This document shows positions 47,701-54,957 of a stretch of 64,000 nt of DNA, in pieces. This DNA comes from Bactericera cockerelli (taxonomy: Eukaryota; Arthropoda; Insecta; Hemiptera; Triozidae). The notes beneath the pieces were generated by a model. The model was not told where the DNA came from. It searched no databases and saw nothing but the letters and a program-made list of their open reading frames with translations. The DNA lies in NCBI GenBank assembly GCA_024516035.1, contig CM044956.1, positions 5,516,222-5,580,221 of the forward strand. The letters are read 5' to 3'. Positions within the stretch are counted from its first letter, which is position 1. Every line of letters starts with the position of its first letter. Made by a program: the position numbers and the translations under genes.

Positions 47701-49057
47701 TTGAGGACGATTCACGTTCTGGTCGCCCCGAAACCTCAAAAACTGACGAAAACATTGAAAAAATTGGTGTTATGATTCGTTCTGACCGTAAATTAACTCT
47801 AGGACTAATGGCTGATACACTTAAAATTAATAGATAATGTGTGAGACAAATTTTGCACGAAAATTTCAACATGACAAAAGTTTGCGCAAAAATGGTGCCA
47901 TGCGCCAGTCCACAGTGCCTTCTCCGTGAAGACGTTCCTATCCAAGTACAACATCCCAGTGTTGGAACACCCTCCTTAATCACCCGACCTGGCCCCGTGC
48001 GACTTTTACTTATTCCCAAAAATCAAATCTACCCTGAAAGGTACCAGATTTGACAGCGTAAATGACGTTAAGAAAAAACCGGCAAAAGTCTTGAAGGGCC
48101 TCACACAAAATGACCTCCACCACTGTTTCGATCAATGTAAAATTTGCTTAGAACGTTGTAGGGATAGAGGAGGGGAGTACATTGAAGGGGATAACTACTA
48201 AAGTTGGGTAAGTTAAACACACATCGTTTTATGGAAAGAGTCTACGAACTTAATAGCCAAACCTCGTATATTCCTGGTCCGATTTACCTCTAGTGGGAAT
48301 TTGAACCAATCACAGCTCACTATAGTCAATCACCGTGGCCGAGTGAGTTAGCGCGCTAGGCATTGCACGCACGGTGACCTGGGTTCGATTCCCGGCGGGG
48401 CAGGATTTTTTATGACCTGTACTTGTGTGTCCGGGGTCCACTCATACCTCGTGAGGAAAAGTGAGTAGCTGCTTTAATGCGAGCAGCGACCAGTGGCAGA
48501 AAATTATAGGCAAAAATTAATAAGATATTAGGATAACAAAGATGCGGAAAAGTTCGATAATTCTGCGCTACCCACTAAAATTGTGATATAATAACACAAA
48601 TAAACACATTTATTTATTATTATCTCACTATAGTCAGCTGATAGTGTCACAGAGCATGAGTCAGCTGATAGTGTCCACTTATATCTAATCCTGTTTCATA
48701 CTTCCGCCCTCAGTGTTTATTATGATGATTTGTTTTAGGTTCCACAATCAGATATCCTACGGAGACTTAGAGGGTCAAATCCAAGGCAGTGACTCGAGTA
48801 TGTCTTATCCTCAACCGACCATGATGGCTTCTGGGATGCCCCAGGACCAGATACCTCCTTCCATGGAGCCGCCCAGTGCCCCCCAGGGTGAGGGCGTATC
48901 TCAGGGTGAGGGCGTACCTCAGGGCGAGGGCGTACCTCTGGGCGAAAGGGCGGACGATGTGGATGAAGAAACGATCATCAAGGAGTCGGATTTCATCAAG
49001 TTGTATCCTTCGGACAAGAGGTATACGCTGAAGAGACGGGTCAGAGATGAGCTGTAG
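26555..49057 (+). CDS. ERp44: ERp44 (thioredoxin-domain ER retention chaperone), seven coding exons
   Basis: Coding exons are 26555-26765, 30420-30575, 34981-35165, 36706-36821, 40046-40335, 45963-46170 and 48739-49057. All introns are GT-AG and the phases (1,1,0,2,1,2) fit, giving 494 aa. ERp44 is a PDI-family protein that cycles between ER and cis-Golgi. It binds clients such as Ero1 and unassembled oligomers through a single active-site cysteine and returns them to the ER. Seen here: signal peptide (residues 1-20), a TT/APPV-rich linker (28-48), the first thioredoxin domain with WCRFS at 84-88 (CRFS is the ERp44 signature, one cysteine instead of CXXC), cis-proline FPT at 134-136, b and b' domains with the conserved segment CVPYVREITF, a longer than usual C-tail with QGEGV repeats, and terminal RDEL. 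Vertebrate ERp44 is about 406 aa, so the linker and tail are expanded. Identity is very secure; I did not check for alternative exons. Confidence 0.95.
27800..27945 (-). mobile_element. tRNA-derived SINE family E, partial
   Basis: Minus-strand head with B box GGGATCGAACCCGG; body truncated. ERp44 intron 1. Confidence 0.75.
28179..28534. mobile_element. CAGGGT-family inverted-repeat element (ERp44 intron 1)
   Basis: 356 bp between TA dinucleotides. Ends are CAGGGTGTATCAAAA and TTTTGATACACCCTG. Internal arms also pair (CCTATACGGAAATGGACC near 28228 with GGTCCATTTCCGTATAGG near 28445). A C13 run interrupts the interior. Confidence 0.85.
29646..29750. repeat. (CT)n/(TATC)n microsatellite
   Basis: CT repeats with an internal (TATC)n block, in ERp44 intron 1. 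Confidence 0.92.
30420..30575 (+). CDS. ERp44: ERp44 exon 2: thioredoxin active site
   Basis: 156 nt, phase 1 to phase 1, residues 71-122. It starts after a TTTTCAG acceptor behind a long T tract and ends at a GTACGT donor. It holds LILFYVQWCRFS, the thioredoxin beta-strand and active site with the single reactive cysteine (residue 85), and ends with the strand KIDCDVF. A family B SINE starts about 20 nt into the following intron. Confidence 0.95.
30595..30721 (+). mobile_element. tRNA-derived SINE family B next to ERp44 exon 2
   Basis: Head CCTCAGTAGCTTGATCGATA begins about 20 nt after the exon 2 splice donor. Confidence 0.88.
30778..30842 (-). mobile_element. tRNA-derived SINE family B, 3' fragment
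   Basis: Inverted relative to the neighbouring copy; only the body is present. Confidence 0.65.
31424..31506 (+). mobile_element. 5S-derived SINE 3' fragment
   Basis: Only the body end (AAATGGAGGGTAAAACCC, then CAGTTGAATGCGAC) is present. Confidence 0.6.
31992..32186 (-). mobile_element. Another tRNA-derived SINE type
   Basis: The minus-strand head has CCGTAGCTCAGTGGTTAAGA and B box GGTTCAATTCCCGG, followed by about 90 bp of body. It has no close relative elsewhere in the window. Confidence 0.6.
33237..33270. repeat. Perfect 15-bp inverted repeat
   Basis: CATGTTTGTAGTTTA and its complement around TCAA, within the fold-back element at 32462-34286. Confidence 0.9.
33440..33640 (-). mobile_element. 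tRNA-derived SINE family E, body only
   Basis: GGTAGCGCAGAGTC and CCACTGGTTGCTGC match the family E body. It lies inside the 32462-34286 fold-back element. Confidence 0.55.
34437..34642 (-). mobile_element. tRNA-derived SINE family D (ERp44 intron 2)
   Basis: Complete minus-strand copy, about 340 bp before ERp44 exon 3. Confidence 0.85.
34783..34975 (+). repeat. Dispersed repeat H abutting ERp44 exon 3
   Basis: Starts GGTTGGGTGGAAGAGATTGC, contains CCCGCCCTTTAGT and TGTCTGTATATAATTTTCTA, and ends with (AAAT)n. The ERp44 exon 3 acceptor follows after six bases. Confidence 0.85.
34981..35165 (+). CDS. ERp44: ERp44 exon 3: end of first thioredoxin domain
   Basis: 185 nt, phase 1 to phase 0, residues 123-184. 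It includes KFPTVKVMRHG, the cis-proline strand of the thioredoxin fold. The acceptor AATTTCCAG is placed directly behind the A-rich 3' end of a dispersed repeat (family H). The donor (CAGAG followed by GTAAGG) is the first of eleven near-identical copies in the minisatellite that follows. I chose the first because it keeps the frame into exon 4 and gives the spacing seen in vertebrate ERp44; the second donor shifts the frame. Confidence 0.92.
35113..36050 (+). repeat. Minisatellite of exon 3 / 5' splice-site junction (ERp44 intron 3)
   Basis: The last about 50 nt of ERp44 exon 3 plus the first about 20 nt of its intron are repeated in tandem. Full units are about 68-71 bp and carry CAGAGGTAAG. 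Eleven such donor motifs occur, the first being the genuine one, with GT at 35166 and then at about 35234, 35393, 35556, 35625, 35694, 35766, 35834, 35902, 35970 and 36038. Two runs of three shorter 31-bp units (starting at 35252 and 35413) lack the donor. One copy has a G13 run at about 35699. Copies are highly similar, so expansion is recent or homogenised. Confidence 0.93.
36388..36585 (+). mobile_element. 5S-derived SINE (ERp44 intron 3)
   Basis: Plus strand, with 5S-like GAAGTTAAGCAACTTCAAGC and GACTTGGTTGAGTGACC, then the body. It ends about 120 bp before ERp44 exon 4. Confidence 0.85.
36706..36821 (+). CDS. ERp44: ERp44 exon 4: start of b domain
   Basis: 116 nt, phase 0 to phase 2, residues 185-222. 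It encodes the segment HKRRVLGFLSRNRPEDEV, which lines up with the start of the vertebrate b domain. Acceptor TTTTCAG, donor GTAAGT. The upstream intron 3 holds the splice-donor minisatellite and a 5S-derived SINE. Confidence 0.92.
36939..37081 (-). mobile_element. tRNA-derived SINE family B (ERp44 intron 4)
   Basis: Complete minus-strand copy with B box and head ATCGATCAAGCTACTGAGG on the plus strand. Confidence 0.88.
37531..37576 (+). mobile_element. tRNA-derived SINE family B, 5' fragment
   Basis: Only the tRNA-like head start (CCGACCTCAGTAGC) is present. Confidence 0.6.
37702..37862 (+). mobile_element. tRNA-derived SINE family C (ERp44 intron 4)
   Basis: Head through GTAGAAAATGCTTTAAGCA; 3' end trimmed. 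Confidence 0.85.
37943..38228 (+). mobile_element. tRNA-derived SINE family A, decayed head
   Basis: The A box is degraded; the body and 3' end are well kept. ERp44 intron 4. Confidence 0.85.
38735..38906. repeat. Dispersed repeat J
   Basis: Second copy, about 85% similar by eye, in ERp44 intron 4. Confidence 0.75.
39100..39391 (-). mobile_element. tRNA-derived SINE family E with 16-bp target duplication
   Basis: TCCAGAGGGCAAAGTA flanks it at 39084-39099 and 39392-39407, which fixes both ends. It interrupts a LINE remnant. Confidence 0.93.
39408..39580 (-). pseudogene. LINE ORF2 C-terminal remnant
   Basis: A short open stretch on the minus strand reads VSVETVGPWAEETMGFINKV and then FQKMSLVIQRGNCSSIL, resembling the extreme C-terminus of ORF2 in many LINEs. 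It is interrupted by the SINE insertion at 39100-39391 and has no upstream reverse transcriptase. Confidence 0.5.
39739..40020 (-). mobile_element. tRNA-derived SINE family A next to ERp44 exon 5
   Basis: Minus strand with a poly-A tail (T run at 39739-39756). The head is truncated before its A box, leaving only about 25 nt to the exon 5 acceptor. Confidence 0.9.
40046..40335 (+). CDS. ERp44: ERp44 exon 5: b/b' domains
   Basis: 290 nt, phase 2 to phase 1, residues 223-319. It holds the family-diagnostic stretch CVPYVREITF and then EELTEEGLP, both nearly identical to vertebrate ERp44. This exon is markedly GC-richer than the rest of the gene. Its CCCAG acceptor is only about 25 nt from the truncated head of a minus-strand family A SINE. 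Confidence 0.94.
40763..40824. repeat. Perfect 62-bp palindrome
   Basis: Two 28-nt arms (40763-40790 and 40797-40824) are exact reverse complements around GACGTC, itself palindromic. GC-rich hairpin in ERp44 intron 5. Confidence 0.95.
41039..41186 (+). mobile_element. tRNA-derived SINE family B (ERp44 intron 5)
   Basis: Good full-length copy, head through TATGATAACTTTTC. Confidence 0.88.
41207..41282. repeat. Dispersed repeat J, inverted fragment
   Basis: CTGGCTGGGGGACTATAAA and GTTCTGGGGGCC are the reverse complement of the repeat J end. Confidence 0.6.
41288..41372 (-). mobile_element. tRNA-like SINE head
   Basis: Minus strand has GGCCTAGCGGTAGCATGC and GGGTTCGAATCCCGGCGG. The anticodon arm does not fold well, so it is a SINE head or decayed tRNA, not a working tRNA gene. 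Confidence 0.5.
41743..41785. repeat. Dispersed short palindrome (CGG/TTTCTAATATTAGAAA/CGG type)
   Basis: TTTCTAATATTAGAAATCGG followed by AAGTATTGTGTTTG. Variants at about 14668, 25979, 38273, 49902, 52250 and 59300. Probably a tiny MITE family. Confidence 0.6.
42093..42378 (+). mobile_element. tRNA-derived SINE family E
   Basis: Head GTCACTGTGGCAGAGCGAGT, B box GGGTTCGATTCCC and body to AAAGCATTATTATTA. ATTAAGCATAAT is found on both sides, a likely target duplication. Confidence 0.9.
42399..42640 (+). mobile_element. Non-autonomous Helitron, first of a tandem pair
   Basis: Starts TC after A and ends with the GC-rich hairpin GCGGGCGATAGCCCGC followed by CTAG, the Helitron CTRR terminus. 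242 bp with no coding capacity. It is directly followed by a second copy. Confidence 0.85.
42641..42880 (+). mobile_element. Non-autonomous Helitron, second of a tandem pair
   Basis: Starts TCTATACTTATATAAGAGAG, a common Helitron 5' end, with the same 3' hairpin and CTAG, then T. About 170 bp near the 3' ends of the two copies are almost identical; the 5' parts differ. No host bases lie between the two. Confidence 0.88.
43128..43236. repeat. Tandem duplication of about 48 bp
   Basis: AATATGCATCTAAATTTC and AATTACCGACAAAAACGT occur twice about 60 bp apart in ERp44 intron 5. Confidence 0.85.
44040..44150 (+). pseudogene. LINE zinc-knuckle remnant
   Basis: Reads LGKATTPDCEHCGNP and, after an indel, VLECSA, resembling the C-x2-C ... 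H ... EC end of LINE ORF2. Very short and decayed. Confidence 0.35.
44451..44672 (+). mobile_element. tRNA-derived SINE family C (ERp44 intron 5)
   Basis: Near full length, several substitutions. Confidence 0.85.
44784..44850. mobile_element. Solo end of the 32462-type CAGGGT element
   Basis: 67 bp matching the right terminus of the element at 32462-34286 (ATGATAGTCCACGGTG ... GGGACACCCTG). The rest is missing. Confidence 0.75.
45520..45906. repeat. Tandem duplication of about 180 bp before ERp44 exon 6
   Basis: Copies at 45520-45690 and 45728-45906 share GATGCTGAGTTGCTACGG, ACACAAGTTGTTGATTGGAA and TTATTAAGCTGATGTTAC. The second ends 56 bp before exon 6. Confidence 0.88.
45963..46170 (+). 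CDS. ERp44: ERp44 exon 6: b' domain
   Basis: 208 nt, phase 1 to phase 2, residues 320-388. It includes INFVTANGLLFEHPLHHLG and LIAIDSLKHM, matching the vertebrate b' domain, and ends at SEKLHF. The donor is AG followed by GTTGGA, and this intron start merges into the dispersed repeat H, so the donor may be repeat-derived. Confidence 0.92.
46171..47231 (+). repeat. Dispersed repeat H after ERp44 exon 6, split by a fold-back
   Basis: The 3' part of repeat H starts at the splice donor (GTTGGACATATTTATG), is interrupted by the element 46291-47177, and ends in (AAAT)n at 47231. Confidence 0.82.
46291..47177. mobile_element. CAGGGT-family fold-back element, 887 bp (ERp44 intron 6)
   Basis: Arms of about 390 bp start CAGGGTCTTCATAAAGTCTC and are inverted near-copies around a spacer of about 105 bp, with TA on each side. 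It is inserted in the repeat H copy that follows ERp44 exon 6; repeat H resumes at 47178. Confidence 0.9.
47232..47303 (+). mobile_element. tRNA-derived SINE family C, head fragment
   Basis: AATCCGTTGGTTCAAATCCC and GAGTGCA remain, next to repeat H. Confidence 0.65.
47347..48266 (+). mobile_element. Mariner element, internally deleted, 920 bp
   Basis: Terminal inverted repeats begin CGAGGTTTGGCTATTAAGTT at both ends, directly flanked by TA, the mariner target. A full mariner is about 1.3 kb, so roughly 0.4 kb is missing inside. It lies in ERp44 intron 6 just upstream of a family E SINE. Confidence 0.93.
47540..48201 (+). pseudogene. Mariner transposase remnant
   Basis: The N-terminal DNA-binding part is readable (NVEQRVIIEFY, then LYKWFKRFQGGQEDVEDDSRSG) with a frameshift near 47600 and a stop at 47835. 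A central deletion after AKMVP removes the first catalytic aspartate region. The C-terminal part with the PDLAPCDF region survives with another frameshift. It cannot make an active enzyme. Confidence 0.9.
48329..48623 (+). mobile_element. tRNA-derived SINE family E with 13-bp target duplication
   Basis: CTCACTATAGTCA flanks it at 48316-48328 and 48624-48636. It ends about 115 bp before ERp44 exon 7. Confidence 0.93.
48637..48720. repeat. Dispersed repeat before ERp44 exon 7
   Basis: GTCAGCTGATAGTGTC occurs twice, followed by CTAATCCTGTTTCATA. Similar blocks are at 4465-4540, 7840-7900 and 49215-49325. It reaches to about 20 nt from the exon 7 acceptor. Confidence 0.6.
48739..49057 (+). CDS. 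ERp44: ERp44 exon 7: C-tail and RDEL retention signal
   Basis: 319 nt including the stop, residues 389-494. The exon joins in phase 2 to give KLHFRFHNQ, equivalent to the vertebrate KLH-x-EFH join. The tail holds Met/Pro-rich sequence, then a run of QGEGV-type repeats, an acidic stretch, and the conserved end FIKLYPSDKRYTL followed by RDEL. RDEL binds the KDEL receptor and returns the protein from the Golgi. In ERp44 the tail also gates the active site in a pH-dependent way (family knowledge). Confidence 0.94.
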
Positions 49058-49330
49058 CTGGTGGCTCAGATGCTTCCCAGAAGGAGGCGTCCTTTTAAAA
49101 GGACAGTGGGAAAACAGGTTCTCAAACAGCAAAATATGAGGGGGAGTTTTCCAAGCACTCTCAGGTGTCCTTTTAGAAGGACAGTGGGATAATCTGGGTT
49201 AACATATTAAGCGAGACCCTCCTTCAAGTCGGAGTTCCAACCAATCAGAGCGCACCATAGCCCGACTTGAAGGATAGTCTTGCTTATCTTGAATTTAATC
49301 CTGTTCTATAATTTGGCCCTAACAGAGCTT
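49058..49330 (+). other. ERp44 3' flank with repeat-derived hairpins
   Basis: Directly after the stop are two direct copies of a GTCCTTTT-AGAAGGACAGTGGG-like hairpin (about 49090 and 49167), resembling the palindrome at 40763-40824. Then comes a hairpin with arms CTTCAAGTCGG and CCGACTTGAAG (about 49223 and 49263). No convincing polyadenylation signal is seen here; the 3' UTR end is unknown. Confidence 0.45.
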
Positions 49331-49459
49331 GTGATGGGAAGACTATTGTGATTTTTTTAAAATAATCGTAAATGTGTTACTTGTTTAAAATCTTGTTAAC
49401 ATCAAGGTTATTCGAGAAGAGGATTCCTTGTCCCATTTGTAAAAAGTTAAAAAAAAAAT

Positions 49460-49604
49460 AGCTATCATATTTGTGTTAATCACGTTCGTGCTATCACAAC
49501 TTCTCAAACTCGCTTTATTAAATCTACGCTGAAACCGGGACTTGGACCACCGACCTCCAGGTTACAAGTCCGCCGCCTTATCGATCAAGCTACTGAGGTC
49601 GGTC
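49460..49604 (-). mobile_element. tRNA-derived SINE family B
   Basis: Full minus-strand copy. Confidence 0.88.
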
Positions 49605-49639
49605 CCATTTGTAGAAGACTTACTAAACTTCTCCCCTCA

Positions 49640-49781
49640 TTTGGCCTGGGTAAATTTCCCTTATAAACCCCATCCAGCCTGGGCTCGATTGGAGTAGTGA
49701 GTAACACGAAAAAACCGATCCTGGTCACCCGCCAGGTATTAACTTCACTGGACGTTGCTGAACTTGAAGTTACTTATGAAA
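49640..49781 (-). mobile_element. 5S-derived SINE, partial
   Basis: Minus-strand body and diverged head (CCTGGGTAAATT, CACTGGACGTTGCTGAACTT). Confidence 0.6.
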
Positions 49782-50065
49782 ACGTGTGAAGAATATTTTT
49801 TTCTCTCTCAGCAATTATCTACACTTTATTTTTATTTTTGGAACATAAACAGAGCAATAATTGATGTAGGCTAATGGTAAATGAAAAAAAAAGGAACACA
49901 ATACTTCCGACAATATTTCTCGGAAGTAAAATGCAATAAATTAATTAGCTATATGTATTGTTCAGAGTAAAATTAAGAGACCATAACACACTTTAATAAA
50001 TGTTAATAAAAAATAAGAGGCCATAAAATTTGGAAAGCTTATACAAATAAACTAATGCTATTTAA

Positions 50066-50180
50066 TTTGGGTTTAACGTCACTTTCAACTGCATGGTCAT
50101 ATCACTTTGAGGGTTTCACCCTCCATTCGCCGGAAACTCACAAACCAACTACTCAAATTAAACTCACCCAGCCTGAGTGT
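50066..50180 (-). mobile_element. 5S-derived SINE, body only
   Basis: GGGTTTAACGTCACTTTCAA through CTCACCCAGCCTGAGTG; the 5S-like head is missing. Confidence 0.8.
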
Positions 50181-50807
50181 ACCGGATTAATATACAAAAT
50201 ATCAAATGATGAAGACACAGGCATACACGGAAGGACGGATATAATTATGAAGACAGATTTTGGAGTTCATATAAACATCATATTTTTCTCCCTCAATTCA
50301 AGGTATCCAATATTTGTCACAATTTCTTCATATATTATGTAAAACGAGCCATATTAAAATGAAACATATTCCTGAAGATGGAAAGCACTGCTGATTATTC
50401 AGTTCACTGCCTTCTAACTTCATCATGTATTCAATTTGACAGCGCTCTTCCATATCCTATAGAGTCTATAGACCTATAGCTATAGGTCCTATAGCCTCGG
50501 GGTGGAAAAGCACCTACATGCTTCTTGAAAAGTTGTTGTACAATGGTACATAATAAACAGGATATTGCAAACTCTTTTTGAAATTATTGTTTTATTTTTA
50601 AGATATTATAAATTCTTCATTTATAAAAAATCTATCTATCAAATATTTTATTTTGTAAATTTATACATATTTTTTTATTTTATTTTGATCAGTTTAAATA
50701 AAAAAAAAGATACAAAAATGTTTCAAGTTAAAAAAAAAGCGACAGTGTGCCGACATTGACTTTCGGGTTTAATGTGAAAACTCGATTTTTTTCTTGTCGC
50801 CCACTAC

Positions 50808-50999
50808 ACCTAGCCTGGTAATCCAGGTAGCGTAGGGATCCGTTGGTTCGAATATAACCCAGTGCATGCATTTTTCCTCATTAATTTGAGTTTGTGTCCA
50901 CATAATAATAAGACTCTAAGGGTTAGGTGGTAGAAAATGCTTTGAGTATTAACCTCGCCTGGTGGTTACCTTCCACTAAAGAGTATTATTATTATTATT
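50808..50999 (+). mobile_element. tRNA-derived SINE family C, 5' truncated
   Basis: Begins inside the head; intact 3' end with (TTA)n. Confidence 0.85.
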
Positions 51000-51069
51000 A
51001 CAGCTGTGAGGAAACCTCTGAGGTCTTTGATAAAACATTCGTCCTCGCAGAACTGATCCATGTTTTTTT

Positions 51070-51303
51070 TGTGGTTTTAACGTCCTTTCAACTGCATGGT
51101 CATATCACGAATTCATGACGGGGAATTATCCTCCATTTGCTGGAAACTCACCAACCAGCTACTCAAATTATCCTCACCCAGCCTCAGTAGGGCCGGAAAT
51201 AGCCATCATCACGAGGGTTTGGGTTTGAATGGTCACTCGTTCTAGCCTCGCTGGACGTTGCTTCACTTCAGTGACTGAATTCAATGTGCCATTGACGCGA
51301 CGC
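51070..51303 (-). mobile_element. 5S-derived SINE, near full length
   Basis: Minus strand, body plus head ending in GTGCCATTGACGCGACGCT. Confidence 0.85.
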
Positions 51304-51564
51304 TAGCTAAACCCATTGTTTACCTTAAAACGGACTAACAGGTTGTCTGTCATATTTCTGCAACTGCACACTACTGCAATAAAAAAAGACTACTGCAATA
51401 ATGTGACTTTTTAATTCCAACCGTGTAGTATAAACAAAAGGTATTTTTTTTTAATTTGGGTACCAGTATTAAAATCATTATTGCTAGCGAATTCATCATT
51501 TTTTTTTAATTTGAGTATCAGTATTAAAATCATTATCGCCAGCAAATTCATCATCTTTTTTTCA

Positions 51565-51798
51565 ATTTGAATTTAACGACGCTTTCAACTACATGGATAT
51601 ATCACGACGAAGATTTTACCCTCCACTCGCTGAAACTAGCTACTCAAATTAAACCTCACCCTGCCTAAGTGGGGCCTGGAATATTTCGAATTCTAATGGT
51701 CACTCATCCAAGTCCTAGCGTCGCTGGACTTTGCCTTGCCTAACTTCAGTGACTGCATGATAACTAGTGTATTCAACGTGCCATCGACACTGGCTTAT
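51565..51798 (-). mobile_element. 5S-derived SINE, near full length
   Basis: Minus strand, about 260 bp from the previous copy; ends GTGCCATCGACACTGGC. Confidence 0.85.
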
Positions 51799-52391
51799 TC
51801 ATCATCTTATACTTCACCCAGCATAATTTATTTCAGTCTCCTCAGTAATCTTCGGTCTCATTAACTATTCCAAGCCATTGTTTTCGAGATGACACATCCA
51901 TCTCCCACGACCCAACGCCTCGGTTGCGCAAGACAATGGGTTCGAACTCGGAATGTGGCATTGAAAGTCGAGTGACATTCACCCGAGCATCGAGCATCCT
52001 CTGATGTCATCGCTACAAGTGTCAACAAGAGCGATTGTGTTTTACCCCATATTATAATTATATACCATCGAACTTTGTCTTATACATAAAGTCTAGTATC
52101 TCTGTGTATCTCGTACAGATTTTGCCACACAGAGTAATACATGTACAATGTGTCAGAATCAAGGTATGGGCGGTTGGGCGGTGAAGGTGTTGAACTATTG
52201 ATGAAGGCAATTCTTGAAATGTGGAAACCTACAGTTTCTTTCTTTACTTCCGAAAATTTCTTATATTAGAAATCGTAAGTATTGTGTTCGTTTTTGTAAT
52301 CAAAAACACTGCCAAATGTTCATGTTTTTGTAATCAAAAACCTCATGTTCACAAAATTGTGGCAAGTTTGAGATTTGATTTTATACTAAAA

Positions 52392-52467
52392 ACGGGATTC
52401 GAACCAACGGATCCCTACGCTACCTGGATTACCAGTCTAGCGCATTAACCACTTGACTACCAGTGCA
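52392..52467 (-). mobile_element. tRNA-derived SINE family C, head only
   Basis: Minus-strand head; the plus strand reads CCACTTGACTACCAGTGCA. Confidence 0.75.
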
Positions 52468-52927
52468 GGATGAATAAAGATGAAACTAATGACACTGAAA
52501 ATGACGCTTTGTAATAGTAAATTGGATGACAAGAACAATACATCCACTGCTAACAAGTCGCTAAATGTTGAAGATTGTTGAGTTAGTCGAGATATATGCT
52601 AATGCTTGCAATACATTTATGCTAATTCTAGCATATTTCAGTCTGATAACACATTTTCACACTCTCCGTGTGCTGTTACGTACATAGGAGTTGATCTATG
52701 CTTCCCCTTTCAATATTGTTTCTTTTGAGAAGTAGCTTTGTTTGTCATCCGTTTTGATTTTGCATGAACCTAGAATTTAGAAAAGTAATACGATTTTGAT
52801 AAAAGAAAAACCTCCATTCAAAAATACCTGAATATACATTTGTAGGTATTTTTATAATATTTATGCTAGGAGACTTATACATGTAAAATCAAAACGTATG
52901 GCGGACATCAAGGTCATTCACATACCT

Positions 52928-53107
52928 TTCAACAGCTAGGTCATCTCGAGACGGGGGTGTTACCCTCCATTCGCAGGAATCTCACAAACCTGGTACCCAC
53001 ATGAATCTCACCCAGCCTGGGTTGGGCCGGAATGCCAGCATCACCTCGCTGGTCGTTGCTCAATTTCGGTGATTTTATGAGATTCAATGCGCCATCGACG
53101 TTGGCCG
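52928..53107 (-). mobile_element. 5S-derived SINE, 3' end trimmed
   Basis: Minus strand, GACGGGGGTGTTACCCTCCA through GCGCCATCGACGTTGGC. Confidence 0.85.
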
Positions 53108-53430
53108 AACTAATTTCATGTAAAAGTAACAAAAACGCAAGTGCGGGTTGAAAATGTAATCCCTCTGTAGTTATCATCACTGGGATGGGGACAGATGAAA
53201 CTGAAGATGTTGCTTATGATGAGAGCAGTAATGATGATTTTAGATCTTCTATGTATGTAGAGTTCTTGAGTTAACATCTCACGCACCTCAATTACCGGTG
53301 AGAGATGCAACGGCCTTATTTGCATAGTGCCTCCATTCTTGATAACTTGCATACTCTGCCTGCTATTATAAGAGAAGAGGTTCTCGTCCATGGTGGAACA
53401 AATTCATGTTTTTCCTTCATCTTTTTTTTT

Positions 53431-53552
53431 TTTTTTGGTTTTAAAGTCGCTTTCAATTGCATGGTCATTGGTCATATCACGACGGGGATGTTACACTCCA
53501 TTCGCAGGAAACTCACAATCCTGCTACCCACATTAAACTCATCTCGGTTGGG
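53431..53552 (-). mobile_element. 5S-derived SINE, body only
   Basis: Minus strand with a T run at the left (tail); no 5S head. Confidence 0.8.
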
Positions 53553-53650
53553 TTTACATGTTTCTCGTATCTGATTGGTTGAAAAAGTAACACTCATTGA
53601 CCAAAAATAATTGAACCTCCAAGCTGCTTTAAGAGAGTTTGTAAACATAC

Positions 53651-53861
53651 TAATCATAACACTCTTTAGTGGAAGGTAACCACCAGGCGAGGTTGATGCT
53701 CAAAGCATTTTCTACCACCTAATCCTCAGAGTCTTATTATTATGTGGTCACAAACCCAAATTAATGAGAAAAAATTCATGCACTGGGTGGGATTTGAACG
53801 CAGCCCTACGCTATCTGGATTACCAGACTAGCGCTTTAACCACTTCACTACCAGTGCACAG
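53651..53861 (-). mobile_element. tRNA-derived SINE family C
   Basis: Near full-length minus-strand copy. Confidence 0.88.
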
Positions 53862-54054
53862 TTACAAGCATACTACATTTGTGCATAGAAAACATAACTT
53901 ACATAACATGTTAATTTATTATGGCTGTTTATATTGTTATAAAATTCAACTAATGCTTTCAACAATCTTCAAAACATTGAGGAGTTGTAAGAGTGGTGTC
54001 ACACTTTCTGAAACTTGCCTTATTGATAAAAAAAAAAAAATCCACTGGAAATCG

Positions 54055-54110
54055 AAGCACCGACCTCCAGGTTACAAGTCCACTGCCTTTACAAGTTTAG
54101 AGGTCGGTAA
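54055..54110 (-). mobile_element. tRNA-derived SINE family B, head fragment
   Basis: CACCGACCTCCAGGTTACAA and GAGGTCGGT remain. Confidence 0.6.
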
Positions 54111-54139
54111 AACGTTTTGAAATCAATGCACAATTTTCA

Positions 54140-54298
54140 AATTCGAAATCTCGTGATTCTGGCTATTCACGGCCCCACTCAAGCTAGGTTAGGTTAATTT
54201 GAGTGGCTGTTTTGTGAGTGTCCAGCGAATGAAGGGTAAAGCCCTGGTTGTGGCATGGCAAATGACCATGTTGTTGAAAGCGACATTAAACCCCCCAG
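54140..54298 (+). mobile_element. 5S-derived SINE, 5' truncated
   Basis: Plus strand, from AAATTCGAAATCTCGTGA through GCGACATTAAACCCC. Confidence 0.75.
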
Positions 54299-54957
54299 AA
54301 AAAAGTCCACGACCCTGTGTTTGAGAAGCGCCTATCCCTCTTCGTTCAATGGAACCTAATAATTGTTTCGTCACCTAAAATGGTTTGCATAGACAATAGA
54401 CATTTACCCATGTAATGTCTGTTCTACGGGTAAAACGGGTAAGTTAGGGCAAAAAGGGTGGGTAGAAAGGTTTCGCCAGCTACCTAGTTGAGCGCAAAAA
54501 TTATCTGCTGATGAGAGTCAAAATGTCATCGTTCTGTTGGAAGTAATTACAAGGAACTCGAAATGAACTCGCGCGACCTCACACGTAAAGGGTTGGGGGT
54601 TCGGCGAAATTGCTAGTGTGGTGGTTTCTGTTGTCAAATGCTGTTATCAGATCATTGTTCGCGATATGAAGAGCTGTGAAGGTTCGTTCTATTTGTGACT
54701 CTTCATTCAGAAAATTGCTGGAATAGCGTTGGAGTACTTTTGTGGAATTTCTGAAAATGGCTGACAAAGAACTCGAAAATTCTATTGTCTATTTCCATTT
54801 TAGTCTATTGCCTAGTCTATTCTAATTGTATCTGATCAGATCAGTTTGAAACGGGACATGTACTTTGTACCGTTGTATTTACGACTATTTCTTCATAATC
54901 ATCCTTCATTATCATATTCTTTTTTCTCTATTTTTGCCTCATGTATCTTTTTGAACC

